Positions 20,376 to 32,030 of a DNA stretch of 64,000 nucleotides are shown one piece after another; position 1 is the stretch's first letter; every line of letters begins with the position of its first letter. The translations under genes and the position numbers were made by a program. Under the pieces are notes generated by a model. It did no database searches and was not told the DNA's origin. It saw only the letters and a program-made list of their open reading frames with translations. The DNA is from Tillandsia leiboldiana (taxonomy: Eukaryota > Streptophyta > Magnoliopsida > Poales > Bromeliaceae): positions 13,554,069 through 13,618,068 of the forward strand of contig CM055076.1 of NCBI GenBank assembly GCA_029204045.2, read 5' to 3'.

Positions 20376-23300
20376 TTATTTCAAGGAAAGCATTCCAATT
20401 GCTTTTCGTAAATGAATAAAACGTTTTTGATCCAAAGGTTTTGTTAAAAAGTCAGCCAATTGATCCTCAGTTGAAATATATGAAAGTTGAAGAGTATTTG
20501 ATTCAACTAGCTCTCTAAGAAAAATGATATCTAAGTTCAATATGTTTTGTTCTAGAGTGCAACACAGGGTTTTTAGAAATGTTAATTGCACTTGTGTTGT
20601 CACATAGAATTGTTACCGAAGATGCTGAAATGCGGAAGTCGCTCAATACGCTTTTCATCCAAATGAGTTGAGTTGAGCAACTTCCAGCTGAAATGTATTC
20701 CGCTTCGGCAGTCGAGAGTGCTATGCAGTTCTGCTTTTTACTGTGCCATGCAACAAGGCAATGGCCAAGATAGAAGCATGCACCACTCGTGCTTTTTCCG
20801 ATCATCCACTGATCCTGCCCAATCGGCATCTGAGTATCCAACAATATCCAAACTTGTTCCCATAGGATACCAAATTCCGAAATTAATTGATCCTTTGATA
20901 TACCGGATGAGCCTTTTCACCGCTTTCAGGTGAACCTCCTTTGGTGCTGATTGATATCTCGCGCAAATCCCAACACTAAAGGATATATCCGGGTGACTAG
21001 CCGTGAGGTAAAGTAGACTTCCAATCATACTTCTATACAGTTTCTCGTCTACATTCTCACTATGTGATTCACTTCCAAGTCCCTTGTGCTAGTTCCCATT
21101 GGAGTCGGAAAATCTTTACAATTTTCTAGATCAAACTTTTTGACCAACTCCAGTGCATACTTGGATTGACTCAAGTGAATACCTTCATCATTTTGTTTAA
21201 TTTGCAATCCAAGGAAATAAGTCAATTCGCCCATCATGGGACATCTCAAATTCGCTTTCCATGGTCTCCGCGAATTTAGAAGCATCATTATCTCTTGTTG
21301 CGCCAAATACAATGTCATCGACATAGATTTGTGCTACAATGAAATTGCTTTGATAATGCTTCACAAAGAGAGTCCTATCAGCTCCCCCTCGAGTATAGCC
21401 CTTCTCAAAAAGGTGCTTTGTTAACCTTTCGTACCATGCTCGCGGTGCTTGTTTCAGACCGTAAAGAGCCTTTTTTCAAACGAAAAACATGGTTAGGTTG
21501 TTTATGATCTACAAAACCTTTCGGTTGAGCCACATAAACTTCCTCATTTAAAAACCCATTTAGAAATGCGCTCTTAACGTCCATTTGAAATAATTTGATT
21601 TTAAAATGACAAGCAATAGCAAATAGTATACGAATGGACTCGAGTCTAGCTACAGGGGCGAAAGTTCATCAAAGTCTATACCTTCTACTTGAGAGTAGCC
21701 TTGAGCAACTAATCGTGCCTTGTTCCTGATGATAGTACCATCCTCATTTTTCTTGTTCTTGAAGATCCATTTGGTACCTATCACATTATGTTGCTTTGGA
21801 GGCTTCGTTAATTCCCCAGACTTTGTTTCGCTCAAATTGATGGAGCTCTTCCTGCATTGCTTTAATCCAGTAGTCATCCTGAAGAGCTTCATCTATGTTC
21901 TTTGGTTCGATTAAAGATACGTAGCAAGCGAATCCACAAACCAACTGCCTCCGAGTTCTAACTCCTTCTTGTGGATCTCCAATGATGTTTGATTCCGGAT
22001 GATCCTTGGAGATTCGTAACGTTTGTTGAAACGGAGTACTCGGAGGGTACATGAGATGATTCCTGCACATCAGATAAACTAGAAGAACCATTAGATGCAT
22101 CATTAATATTGGAAGTATTATCATGAGAAGATGCACTAGCAGGAGAATCATCATCTAGAGAGATATCGAGGGTAGATTTTCCAGATCCAAAGTGAAAAGC
22201 TTCATCTACTTTAACATTATAGATTCTACGATCGTCTTAGATTCAATGTTAAATACTCGATATGCTCTGCTATTCGTAGAATAACCCAAAAAGATCCCTT
22301 CATCACTTTCGAGAGTCGAACTTTCCAAGATTTTCACGGTCACGTAAAATGTAACATCGACTCCCGAAGATACGAAAGTATTTGATATCCGGTTTTCTAC
22401 TAAACCACAGCTCATATGGTGTATTTAAAGTTCCTGGGCGCAAGTAAACTCTATTAATGACATAGACAGCGGTGTTCACGGCTTCAGCCCAAAAATGTAG
22501 CGGTAAATTCCGGCTATGAAGCATCACACGCGCCATCTCTTGAACAACCCTGTTTTTTGCGCTCAACAACACCATTCTGCTGAGATGTATAGGGTGCCGA
22601 GAATTCATGTTTAATGCCATTTGAAGTGCAAAAATCAATGAATTTTGAATTTATGAATTCTCCACCTCTATCACTTCTAACACGAATGATCTTTTCATTC
22701 TTTTCAATCATAATACGATGGCAAATCTCATGAAAAAGAGTCAAACGTATCAGCTTTCCTCTTTAAAAATGCTACCCAAGAAAACCTAGAGAAATCATCA
22801 ACCAATAAAAGAATGTACCATTTACCTCCCAAAGATGGTTGACGGGTCGGCCCCATTAAATCCATGTGCAAAAGTTCCAAGGGCCGTTTTGTACCAACGT
22901 GGTTCAAGTTCTTGTGTGCAGTCCTAGACTGTTTTCCCTTTGGCACCACCACACACAACGTTTTGTTTAAATAAAAGTTTTGGAACCCCCTTGACCACGT
23001 CCTTGTTTAAAATTCTAGTAAGTTCCTTAAAATTAAGTGACCTAGCCTTTCATGGCCAAAGAGTTTCATTATTCAAAAGCGGCTAGTTACAATTTTCAGA
23101 AAATTTATTGGAACAACATAACAATTGTTTTCAGATATAACCCCTTTAAAAAGAAGACATGGTCCTTATCAGTTACAACGCATTCAACAGATGAAAAGTT
23201 AACTGAAAAACCATTGTCGCAAAGTTGATTACTGCTTATGAGGTAGTCTTAAGGCCATCACACAATAAGACGTTTTTTTCAAAATCGGGCCATCTGGAAT

Positions 23301-23830
23301 AGCTTACCGTCCCCTTTTCCAACAATTTTGGAAGATCGACCGTCTCCGAAAACAACGTGTCCCTCGGAGATTTTCTCAAGATTTTGAAAACTATTTTGTC
23401 ACCGGTCATGTGACGGGAACACCGCTATCCAGATACCAAGACGAACTAATCATATGCATGCAAGGAAACATTGGAAAACAAGACAAGGTGAAAATTTCAC
23501 CTTTGCGCACCCAAACTCTTTGGGAAGGCGTCTTGTTATAGCGATTGGTTGTTCCTTGATGAAATCGTCTTGCGCGATGAACTACCAGTCTCTTTTCATT
23601 GAAAAGTTTTGCTTTGATTTCCGGGGAGGAGCCTTTTTGGTAGTTGTTGCAAGAGGTCCTTGAGATGAGCGGTTCGACTCCCGTCTTGCAATATCTTCTT
23701 ATGTGCCCTGAAACACCACAAACGAAAACATACCTTAGATCTTGACGTCCCAAAGAGGATGAAGTAGGTTTGTTGTCGTTGTTTGTCTTGAATTCCGGTG
23801 TCGGAGGAGGAAGATACCGACTGAGGCACA
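20376..23830 (-). pseudogene. Sirevirus pol, many frameshifts (minus strand)
   Basis: Broken relative of the intact pol at 46353-49799. Visible pieces in order: protease WYLDSG (near 23420), integrase zinc-finger and core region (about 22990-22500; VDDFSRFSWV and RSDRGGEF are readable), RT start KWIFKNKKNEDGT (about 21760), RNase H ALSTAEAEYISAG (about 20690), and the C-terminus ending at 20376. Breaks are mainly one-base length changes, several in homopolymers, for example the extra T near 21475, which may be real decay or consensus error. Not expected to encode a working enzyme as written. Confidence 0.85.
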
Positions 23831-25461
23831 AAAACTGTCCCACTCGAACTTGGACTGTTTCCAGGTTGAGTGTATCCGAGGCCGAACCGATTTGATTGAC
23901 CAAGACCAAGAAGTCCTATCCCAACTTACTCCTTCCTGAAGAGAATCGCTGTAAGTCATTCTTGAGTTGGAAAATGGTCTTTGTCATTTCCAGGTTATCC
24001 TGTCGAGCCTCGTTGTAGAGCTTGGAGAAGTGATTCGCGGTATCCACCAGATTTGTATGTTCCTTCTCAAGTTGCTCATTGGACTCATGAAGGGAAACAT
24101 TTGCTTTTATCATGTTTTTCCCTTTCCACTTCAAGAGCGTTTGAGAGAGAAGTCGCTCTTTTTGCCTTCTTCTTCGAGATCATGCACTCTCCCTCTCAAA
24201 CTCTTGTTTTGCTTAGCCACTTTCTTTGAATCCCTCAAAAGTCTGTGGTAGGCTAGAGCAAAATCTTCACCTTCCGAATCATCCGATTCGTTGTCCGTTG
24301 CATTCTTTTCAACAGTGGAGTTGGACAACGACTCAGATGTACTTGCCATAAAGCACATGAAGGTGAAGATACGGACGCGTGGAATGCGGTGGAGCTCTTT
24401 TCTTCATCACTTGAAGACGACTCATTTGACGTTGAGTTGTCATCCCAAGTGACGACTTGCATCGCCTTCTTCTTTGCCGGATACTTGTTAGGACACTCCG
24501 TTGCAATGTGGCCGTAGCCTCGACATTTGAAGCATTGTAGTTGTCCTTCTGAACTTTTCTTATCCTTTGAGAAGTTTCTCTTGCTTTCTTGACTTGTAAC
24601 TTGAAGTACCCTTGCCTTTGTTCGACTTTCCGAAGGATGGAGATTTGCTTGAATTACCCCTTCGAAAGTTGCGGCGAAACTTCCTTGTCAAGAGAGCGAG
24701 CTGCTTCTCAAATTCCTCCATAGAAAGGTTCTCGTCATCGTCTGAGGAGGATGTATCCGCGTCTTCTTCCTTAGTTGTTTTCAACGCATAACCTGAAGAC
24801 TTAGAAGTGGATGCCTTTCCAGAAGAATTGTTAGTAGTAAATGTCATTTCATAAGTTTGTAATGAACCAACTAATTCTTCTACACGTATTTCGTCCGGGT
24901 GTTTAATAGTTTCAATGGCAGTAACCTTTGGGCGAAATCGTTCAGGAAGAGTTCTTAAGATCTTTCTTACAATCTTAAATTCTGGAATCTTCTCTCCCAG
25001 ATTAGCACATGAGTTTACGATGTCTTGCAATCGTGTATAGTAGTCCGTGAAAGATTCATTTTCTGCCATCAAGATAGAGTCAAACTTGCTCGTAAGCATT
25101 TGCAGTTTCTGAATCTTCACGAGGTTAGTTCCCTCATGTGTAACCTGAAGAACATCCCAGATTTCTTTCGCAGTCTCACATGCCGAGACGCGAGAGAATT
25201 CAGTTTGAGATAAGGCATTAAAAATAGCATTAATTCCCTTGCCATTGTAAGAAGATGAATCTAACTCTTCCTTGGTCCATTTCGACCTAGGTTTTAAGGT
25301 GCGAACATCAGAGATAATTCAGTTGGATTAGACCATCCTAATTCAATTGATTGCCACACCCTTTCGTCGATGGAAATTAAAAGGCTTTCATCCGTACTTT
25401 CCAGTACGCATAATTTGTTCCATCAAACGGGGGGTCGATTGATGTTTCCACCTTCAACCAT
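23831..25461 (-). pseudogene. Sirevirus gag, frameshifted (minus strand)
   Basis: Starts at ATG 25461 (minus), 20 nt past the PBS, matching the plus-strand Gag start. It retains the UBN2-type Gag core (KIQKLQMLTSKFDSI, FTDYYTRLQDIVNSC), an acidic Ser/Asp tract, a zinc knuckle near 24490-24530 and the coiled-coil tail near 23950-24350. Frame breaks near 25120-25320, 24560 and 24130 scatter it over several frames. At the site where the plus-strand copy has a TAA stop, this copy reads sense codons (ASTSESLSNS). Confidence 0.8.
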
Positions 25462-25480
25462 TGTTTACAACCCTATTCCC

Positions 25481-25492
25481 GCTCTGATACCA
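25481..25492 (-). other. Primer-binding site of the minus-strand Sirevirus
   Basis: TGGTATCAGAGC on the minus strand, 2 nt from the LTR end, complementary to initiator-Met tRNA. It fixes element orientation and marks 25495 as the inner LTR edge. Confidence 0.9.
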
Positions 25493-25494
25493 CT

Positions 25495-26136
25495 TGTTGG
25501 GTTATATGTAATAAGGATCTAAATAGGGGAAAAAACACCTAGAGGGGGGTGAATAGGTGTAAACGTATAAACACTCAAAAATCGTTGCGATAAAAACCCA
25601 ATGCGGAAATAAAAATAACACGCAAGATTTTTACGTGGAAAACTCCATCACCGGAGTAAAAAACCACGGGACCGATAACACGGCAGAAATCCACTAGAAT
25701 TAAAACACGTACAAGGTGATTTACCGTACACTTACGACTCAACCTTTCCATACGCTCCTAGAGGATCTTCTCCGCTCGCTCCGCGACGCTTCTCGAATCC
25801 ACGATCTGCGCCCAACGCCGAATCCACGGCGTCCAACGTCGAATCCACGACGTCCACCGAATCCACGGTCTTCACCCAATAGCACCCTTCGAATCCACGA
25901 ACGTGCCTCGCTCCGAATCCACGAGAGCGGTTGAACCTTGAATCCACAAGGACACGCGAATCCACGCGCCGATTTTTGGGGTAAATCGTTGTTTTTGGGT
26001 GGTGATGATCCGCCGAATACTTAGATCAAAGATAGATCGGAAATACCATCTAAGTATTCATTAGTTTGATTCAACTCAAGATGTGAGTATGAAACCTAGA
26101 ATCAAACTAATCAATATAGATGAAGAAACATAGAGG
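25495..26136 (-). repeat. 5' LTR of the minus-strand Sirevirus, truncated by the gap
   Basis: 642 bp matching 5050-5700 of the 3' LTR, including the full hairpin array (25792-25970). The U3 half with TATA box and palindrome pairs falls into the N run. Confidence 0.9.
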
Positions 26137-26236
26137 NNNNNNNNNNNNNNNNNNNNNNNNNNNNNNNNNNNNNNNNNNNNNNNNNNNNNNNNNNNNNNNN
26201 NNNNNNNNNNNNNNNNNNNNNNNNNNNNNNNNNNNN
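26137..26236. other. Assembly gap (100 N)
   Basis: A round 100-N gap, so the size is nominal. It joins a truncated Sirevirus LTR to the last 121 bp of a Gypsy LTR. If both LTRs were complete, at least about 3.1 kb is missing. Confidence 0.95.
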
Positions 26237-26357
26237 GTATGTGGCGGTCTAGCACGCACCCGGGATGAGGTTTAATTTACATTGTTAAGAAAAAAAAAAA
26301 GGAATAACACCGAGTTCGCTTGAATAGACTCAAAAACCCAACGGGGGGCGTGTGACA
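26237..26357 (+). repeat. 5' LTR remnant of the decayed Gypsy
   Basis: Matches 33244-33364 at the end of the 3' LTR (shared GTATGTGGCGGTCT and TAGACTCAAAAACCC, ending GTGACA) with about a dozen differences. The rest lies in or beyond the gap. Confidence 0.8.
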
Positions 26358-26616
26358 GATTAAATGTACAGAGAAAAACAACATAAACATAGTAGACGGA
26401 TCCACCCATCCACAGTGTAGGGTACACAAGCAAATTAGACATGAGATAACCAAGGTATAGGTGCGTAGTACGTGAGAGTACGGGGAAACGGGGAAACGTA
26501 ATGTATGTGTAATCGTAAGACAGGGTATTAGGGTTATAACCTTAGGGTTAACGTGGTTTCTTTGTATTACAGCAGACAACGGCCAGGATCCGGCCACCGA
26601 GTGCTAACCATTCTCA
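26358..26616 (+). other. Leader of the decayed Gypsy
   Basis: Begins GATTAAATG, as the young Gypsy leader begins GATTAAG, but the expected TGGTATCAGAGC is missing. It ends in a pyrimidine-rich TTTGTATTACAG that resembles a splice acceptor. No gene. Confidence 0.5.
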
Positions 26617-27588
26617 ATGGACAGGATGGATTCCGTAGCTGCAGCCAACCGCATACTCCGCAACCAGCTACGCGACATAGCGGGGCAAATGCTAACTCTC
26701 ACAGAGCGCCTAGGCATACTGACTCAGGATTTTGAGGGTGTCGACCGCATCCGGCAAGACGCCAGGAACGGCGCCTATCGGGGAATGCCGCCGGCAGGAT
26801 TCCCTACTTTTAATGAAGCGGTTATATTGGCCCAACGGGCAGAGCAAGAACTGGCCGAGACACGCGCACGGCAGAGTATCCCTATCCCAGACCGGCAGGA
26901 GAACCCTTTCCAGCAGGGCCGGCACTCAAACGTCCGAGGACAGAGGGAACCTTTGGAAAGGTAAGGAGAGGAGGATCCAAACCGCAGGGGAAGCCGTGCC
27001 CCATATGCAGTGGGGCGCATCAGGTGACTGACTGTCCATGGAGTCACGACCACTGCTACCGGTGTGGCAAGCCAGGACACGCACGCTTCAAGTGCCCACG
27101 GAAACCGGGCACCACCAGGCCTCCGGCACCACGACCGGAGAGGACGGGAAGACTGCTGCACCCGTTCCACGAGGGGGCCCCGCCCCGAGGGCCAAGGAGG
27201 AGGACGTCCGGGGAAAGCGCGGAAGGACGAACCGACACCAGCAAGGGACGCGAAACCACTTCAGGGACCGCGCGTAATCTGCAAGGGAGCTCACCCGGTG
27301 GCAGAATGTACATGGAGGTACCACTACTGCAATCAGTGCGGCTTACCGGACCACTCCCATGCCTTCTGCCCTCAGAGGCCCACTTCCGCCGCCGCCGCGC
27401 CACCACAGCAGGAAGGACCAGAGAATGCCGCGGCCCCCGTTCAGCCAAAGGATTCGCCTGACGACCAGCAATCTGCAGACTCCTCAGACGTCAAGTCCCT
27501 TCCCCAGCACGCCGTACGACGCTGGCCCAAGGGCTGTGGACGGGCTTCCCGGGACGCTTCAGTGGAGGACGCTACGTCCCAGACCTAG
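26617..27588 (+). pseudogene. Gag of the decayed Gypsy, core deleted and frameshifted
   Basis: From ATG 26617 the N-terminus (NRILRNQLRDIAGQMLTLTE) matches the young Gypsy Gag, but sequence then jumps to the region just before the zinc knuckles, so most of the Gag core is missing. The knuckle pair CPICSGAHQVTDC and CYRCGKPGHARFKC follows in another frame near 27001-27095. A second knuckle pair (CKGAHPVAEC-type, first cysteine spacing altered, and CNQCGLPDHSHAFC) appears near 27278-27370, back in the first frame. Four knuckles are twice the number in the young Gypsy, which suggests a local duplication. Confidence 0.75.
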
Positions 27589-27897
27589 TGACGGCAGGTA
27601 AACTTTGGGTTTCACTTTTCCTTCGTAGATTAGGAGCACCGTTCACACCTTAGCCTGCTACCCCTATTAGACGCTCCCTCTCTCGCTCCCTCTCTCTAGA
27701 ATCCTTAAGTATTAGGCGAAGCCTCCCCCGGCCGATGTGCGCGGGCGAGCTTCGAAGCATAGGAGAACCTTGTGTACTCGGGGCTCGTTAAGGGCCATGC
27801 AAGGAATAAATAGGCTCCACCCTATGCCTTGCAGCCGAGAACCCAATGGGCCGATAGGTAGTTCAGGGCCGCTCCCCTGATAAGGATCAGCGGTCCC
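27589..27897 (+). other. Unrelated ~300 bp in place of the protease
   Basis: In the young Gypsy the protease domain lies between knuckles and RT. Here the same place holds about 300 bp with no similarity to it that I can see, including a CT-rich run (CTCCCTCTCTCGCTCC) and several stops in all frames. Probably a deletion with filler or a small insertion. Confidence 0.6.
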
Positions 27898-30807
27898 GTG
27901 GTAAGGGAATTTCTGGACGTATTTCCGGCAGAGCTCCCCGGAGCGCCGCCGGAACGAGAAGTCGACTTTCCCATTGAACTACTCCCCGACACCAAACCCA
28001 TCACCAAGGCACCGTACAGGATGGCCTTCGCGGAGTTGAAGGAACTCAAGGCACAGCTGGAGGACCTCTTGGATAAGGGCTTCATCAGACCTAGCGCGTC
28101 ACCCTGGGGCGCGCCCGTCCTGTTTGTGAGGAAGAAGGACGGAAGTCTCCGGTTGTGCATCGACTACCGGTAGATAAATAAGGTCACCGTTAAGAACAAG
28201 TACCCCCTGCCAAGGATCGACGACCTCTTCGACCAACTACAGGGGGCGACGGTGTTTTCAAAGATTGACCTGCAGTCGGGCTATCATCAGGTCCAGGTCA
28301 AGGGGGAGGACATCCCCAAAACGGCTTTTCGGACTCGCTACGGTCATTACGAATTTACTGTAATGCCGTTCGGGCTCACGAATGCCCCGGCAGTGTTCAT
28401 GGACATGATGAACAGGGTATTCAAACCCTTCCTGGATTTATTCGTGGTGGTCTTCATCGACGATATCCTCATCTATTCCCGTACAGATAAGGAACATGAA
28501 GAACATCTGCGCACAGTCCTCCAGACCCTACGGGAACAGAAACTCTACGCCAAACTCAAAAAGTGTGAGTTTTGGCTCCGAGAGGTTGGCTTCTTGGGAC
28601 ACGTAATCTCGGCGGCTGGGGTCGCAGTCGATCCGAAGAAGATAGATTCGGTGACAGACTGGACCCAACCGACGACGGTAACGGAGATTCGAAGCTTTCT
28701 TGGATTGGCCGGGTACTACCGGCGCTTTGTGGAGGGTTTCTCCAAGATAGCCACCCCCTTAAACCGCTTGACTAAAAAGGGGGAAAAGTTCATCTGGACG
28801 GACAAATGTCAGAGGAGCTTCGAGGAGCTCAAGGGTAGATTGACGCGAGCTCCGATTCTCGCCCTGCCGGAACCAGGGGAGGATTATGAAGTGTATTGCG
28901 ATGCGTCGCGAAACGGACTGGGTGGAGTGCTCATGCAACGGGGGAAGGTTATAGCCTATGCGTCAAGGCAGCTCAAAGAATACGAGCGAAACTACCCCGT
29001 GCACGATTTGGAACTCGCAGCGGTTGTGTTCGTCCTCAAGCTTTGGAGACACTACCTGTATGGGGCACACTGCAATGTGTACTCAGATCATAAAAGTCTT
29101 AAGTACCTTTTCACCCAAAAGGAGTTAAATTTGCGACAAAGACGGTGGCTCGAGCTATTGAAGGATTACGATTTAACGATCCACTACCACCCGGGAAAGG
29201 CAAACGTGGTGGCCGACGCCCTGAGCCGTAAGGGTCAGGCCGAGAAGGCAGGGGTAAGTGCCATCACCCAGCAAGATAGTCTGATTGCGGAATTTTCGCG
29301 GTTAAGACTAGAAGTAGTACCAGCGGGTACAGTCGAACAACTTCTGACACTGGTGGTCAGACCTACCCTGCTTGACAGAATTCTCGAGGGGCAGTCGACT
29401 GATGACCAACTCCAGCTGGTGCGAAATAGAGTGACTGCCGACCAAGAGGGTGACTTCACAGTAAACTCCGACGGCACGATACGATTTCGGGGACGAATCT
29501 GCGTGCCGGATCTACCGGAACTCAAAGAGGAAATCCTGCGGGAGGCGCATACCGCTCCGTATACAGCGCACCCCGGGGGAACGAAGATGTACAAGGACGT
29601 TAAACAGACCTTCTGGTGGCCCAAAATGAAGGGAGACATGACTCGATTTGTGGCACACTGCCTGGTGTGCCAACGAGTGAAGGCCGAGCACCAGCGTCCA
29701 GCAGGAAAATTGCAACCCTTACCGGTGCCCGTGTGGAAGTGGGACATGATTACAATGGATTTTGTGACCGGGTTCCCGAGATCGTCACAGGGACACGATG
29801 CAATATGGGTAATCGTGGACCGTCTGACGAAATCGGCCCACTTTCTGCCCATACACACGACGTGGGCGCGGGAACGACTGGCGCAAACCTAAATCAACGA
29901 GATAGTAAGGCTGCATGGGGTGCCGACGTCCATCACGTCGGACAGGGACACGCGATTTGTGTCAAACTTTTGGCAGAGCCTGCAGCGAGCAATGGGAACC
30001 AAGTTGCACTTCAGTACGGCTTTTCACCCGCAGACCGATGGACAATCAGAGCGGGTGATACAAATTGTGGAGGACATGCTTCGGGCATGCGTTTTAGACC
30101 TGGGCGAAGGATGGGCACGGTGCTTGCCCCTAGTGGAATTTGCCTACAATAATAGTTACCAGGCCAGCATTCAGATGGCACCATACGAGGCCCTGTACGG
30201 GCGCCGCTGTCGGTCTCCAATATGCTGGGACGACCTGGGTGAGCGTAAGTTTCTGGGCCCAGATTTGGTGGAGGAGACCGAAGCAAAGGTACGATTGATT
30301 AGACAAAGGCTACAGACCGCCCAGAGCAGACAGAAAAGCTACGCGGACAACAGACGCAGAGACTTGGAGTTCATGGTGGGTGAGCATGCGTTGCTCCGAG
30401 TTTCGCCCTCCAAGGGGAACCGATGCTTCGGCATAAAGGGAAAGTTAAGCCCGAGGTACGTAGGACCGTTTGAGATCCTAGAACGCATAGGACCGGTGGC
30501 GTACCGATTAGCCCTGCCGCCGAATCTCGAACGAGTCCATAACGTATTCCATGTCTCAATGCTCCGGAAATACTTAGCTGACCCCTCTCATGCCTTGGAT
30601 GCCTCCACCATCGAGTTGCGAGAGGATTTAAGCGTCGAGGAGACGCCGGTGCGGATCTTGGCAAGAGAGGACAAGAAGTTGCGCAATCGAACTATCCCCT
30701 ATGTGAAGGTCCAGTGGAGCAACCACGAAGAGCGCGAGGCGACGTGGGAACTGGAATCGAAGATGAGGGAATGTTTTCCCGAATTGATTAGTGGGGTTTG
30801 TATTTAA
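27898..30807 (+). pseudogene. Pol (RT-RNase H-integrase-chromodomain) with two in-frame stops
   Basis: One frame from 27898 to 30807 closely follows the young Gypsy Pol: RT from EFLDVFPAELPG, catalytic FIDD near 28455, RNase H YCDASRNGLGGVL near 28890, integrase HPGGTKMYKD near 29570 with MDFVTGFPRS and TSDRDTRF, GPF module and chromodomain end WELESKM. It is broken by TAG at 28171-28173 and TAA at 29890-29892. The 27898 codon is GTG inside the domain, so no genuine start is visible. With protease lost, no complete polyprotein can be made. Confidence 0.9.
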
Positions 30808-30824
30808 GTTTCGGGACGAAACTT
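30806..30824 (+). other. Hairpin overlapping the pol stop codon (decayed Gypsy)
   Basis: AAGTTTCG, loop GGA, CGAAACTT, beginning inside TAA 30805-30807. Relative to the young Gypsy the outermost pair is A-T instead of G-C. Confidence 0.65.
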
Positions 30825-31218
30825 TTTATAAAGTGTGAGTGGTGTAGTGATCCGGCCTTTCGGGGTATTTCCGACTTACGTGTAGTCATTTAAGCCTTTA
30901 AGTGAAATAAAATTATTCAATTCTTGAAGTTGCCCATTGTGAGACGCTAGTATTTTTCTGTGATAGAGCGCGGAAATAGAAAGCCGACGGCGCGATCGGA
31001 TCTGAAATCCGATATCGGGAACCCCCTGAACGGGATTCAAAGTGATACGGTGATTAGTCGTGCATCGGAATCCGTGCTAAATATCTTGCACCCGTTAGAG
31101 ACAAGGTGGGTTATCTCGAGGGGGATAATTAATTAGTTAATTAATTATCCCAGACGGAAAATTACTTAATTCTCTTACGTACGAATTAAAGAGGAATTAA
31201 TTAAAGGTAAAGTATGAC

Positions 31219-31226
31219 TATATAAG
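31219..31226 (+). promoter_or_regulatory. TATA box in the decayed Gypsy LTR
   Basis: TATATAAG 377 nt into the LTR, upstream of the GC-rich repeat block. Probable U3/R boundary region (inference). Confidence 0.55.
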
Positions 31227-31544
31227 GGATCCCGATTATCGGAAAGGAAAAGAAAAGAAAATAAAAAAAAACCCTAATCGGAGAGAAGGGAAAAAGGAAA
31301 AGACGGAACCCTAGCCGGAAGAAAGGAAAAGGAGAAAGAGAAGGAGCCCGATCTCCCCGGACGCCGAACCGAAGACAGGAACGCGACCGGACAACCTTCC
31401 CGTCGAGCTTCGGTTAGCAAAATAATTTATTTAAATTATTTGGGATTTTGTTTGTTGTCTCTTTCGTTGAGTTCTTGGTTTCTTGTTTTCTCCGTCGTAT
31501 CCGTCACCGTCGCCGACATCGTCTTCTTGAAAAGGCGCGGAACG

Positions 31545-32030
31545 GACGGCGGAGGCGCGCGGTGCCGCTAGGGCATCGCGCGGAGGAGGGTCACGGACGG
31601 CACCGCACGGGCGCCACGCGGCCACCGCGCGGACCCGCAACCGTGCGGGTACCGCGCGGACGCCGCGCGGCTGCCGCGCGGGAGGCACCCGCGCGGGCCC
31701 GCAACCTTGCGGGCACCGCGCGGGCGCCGTGCGGCTGCCGCTCGGGCAGCCCCCGCGCGGGCCCGCATCCGTGCGGGCACAGCGCGGGCGCCGCACGGCT
31801 GCCGCGCGGGAGGCACCCGCGCGGGCCCGCACCCGTGCGGGCACCGCGCGGGCGCCGCGCGGCTGCCGCGCGGGCGGCACCCGCACGAACCCGCAACCGC
31901 GCGGGCGCCGTGCGGGGCCGCACCCGCGCGGGCACCGTGCGGCCGTCACACGGGCAACCCGCGCGGGGCACCGCGCCGCGTGGGCATCGTCCGCGGAGAT
32001 ACGCCGCGCGGTTCTGAACCGCGCGGGGCT
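31545..32030. repeat. GC-rich repeat block in the decayed Gypsy LTR
   Basis: Imperfect units of about 60-66 bp made of GCGCGGGCGCCGCGCGGCTG-like blocks separated by CACCCGCGCGGGCCCGCA-like blocks. It corresponds in position to the minisatellite of the young Gypsy but has different unit sequence. Long open frames on both strands here are composition artefacts. Confidence 0.75.

Larger units (their letters stand above)
5050..26136 (-). mobile_element. Minus-strand Ty1/Copia Sirevirus, interrupted by a Gypsy, 5' LTR cut by gap
   Basis: Reads right to left: partial 5' LTR (25495-26136), PBS (25481-25492), gag (about 25461-23831), pol (about 23830-20376), non-coding spacer with an internal promoter-like block (19269-19436), third ORF (18743-17656), spacer, PPT (6401-6414) and 3' LTR (5050-6400). 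A full Gypsy (6602-17090) is inserted in the 3' spacer. Domain order protease-integrase-RT-RNase H places it in Copia. The Gag type, three PPT-like purine tracts after pol, and a third ORF with an N-terminal hydrophobic segment point to the Sirevirus lineage. Coding regions carry many frameshifts. Confidence 0.9.

Noticed and set aside
26520..26560. Telomere-like TTAGGGTTA motif
   Set aside because: Only two isolated copies in an imperfect palindrome; no tandem array.
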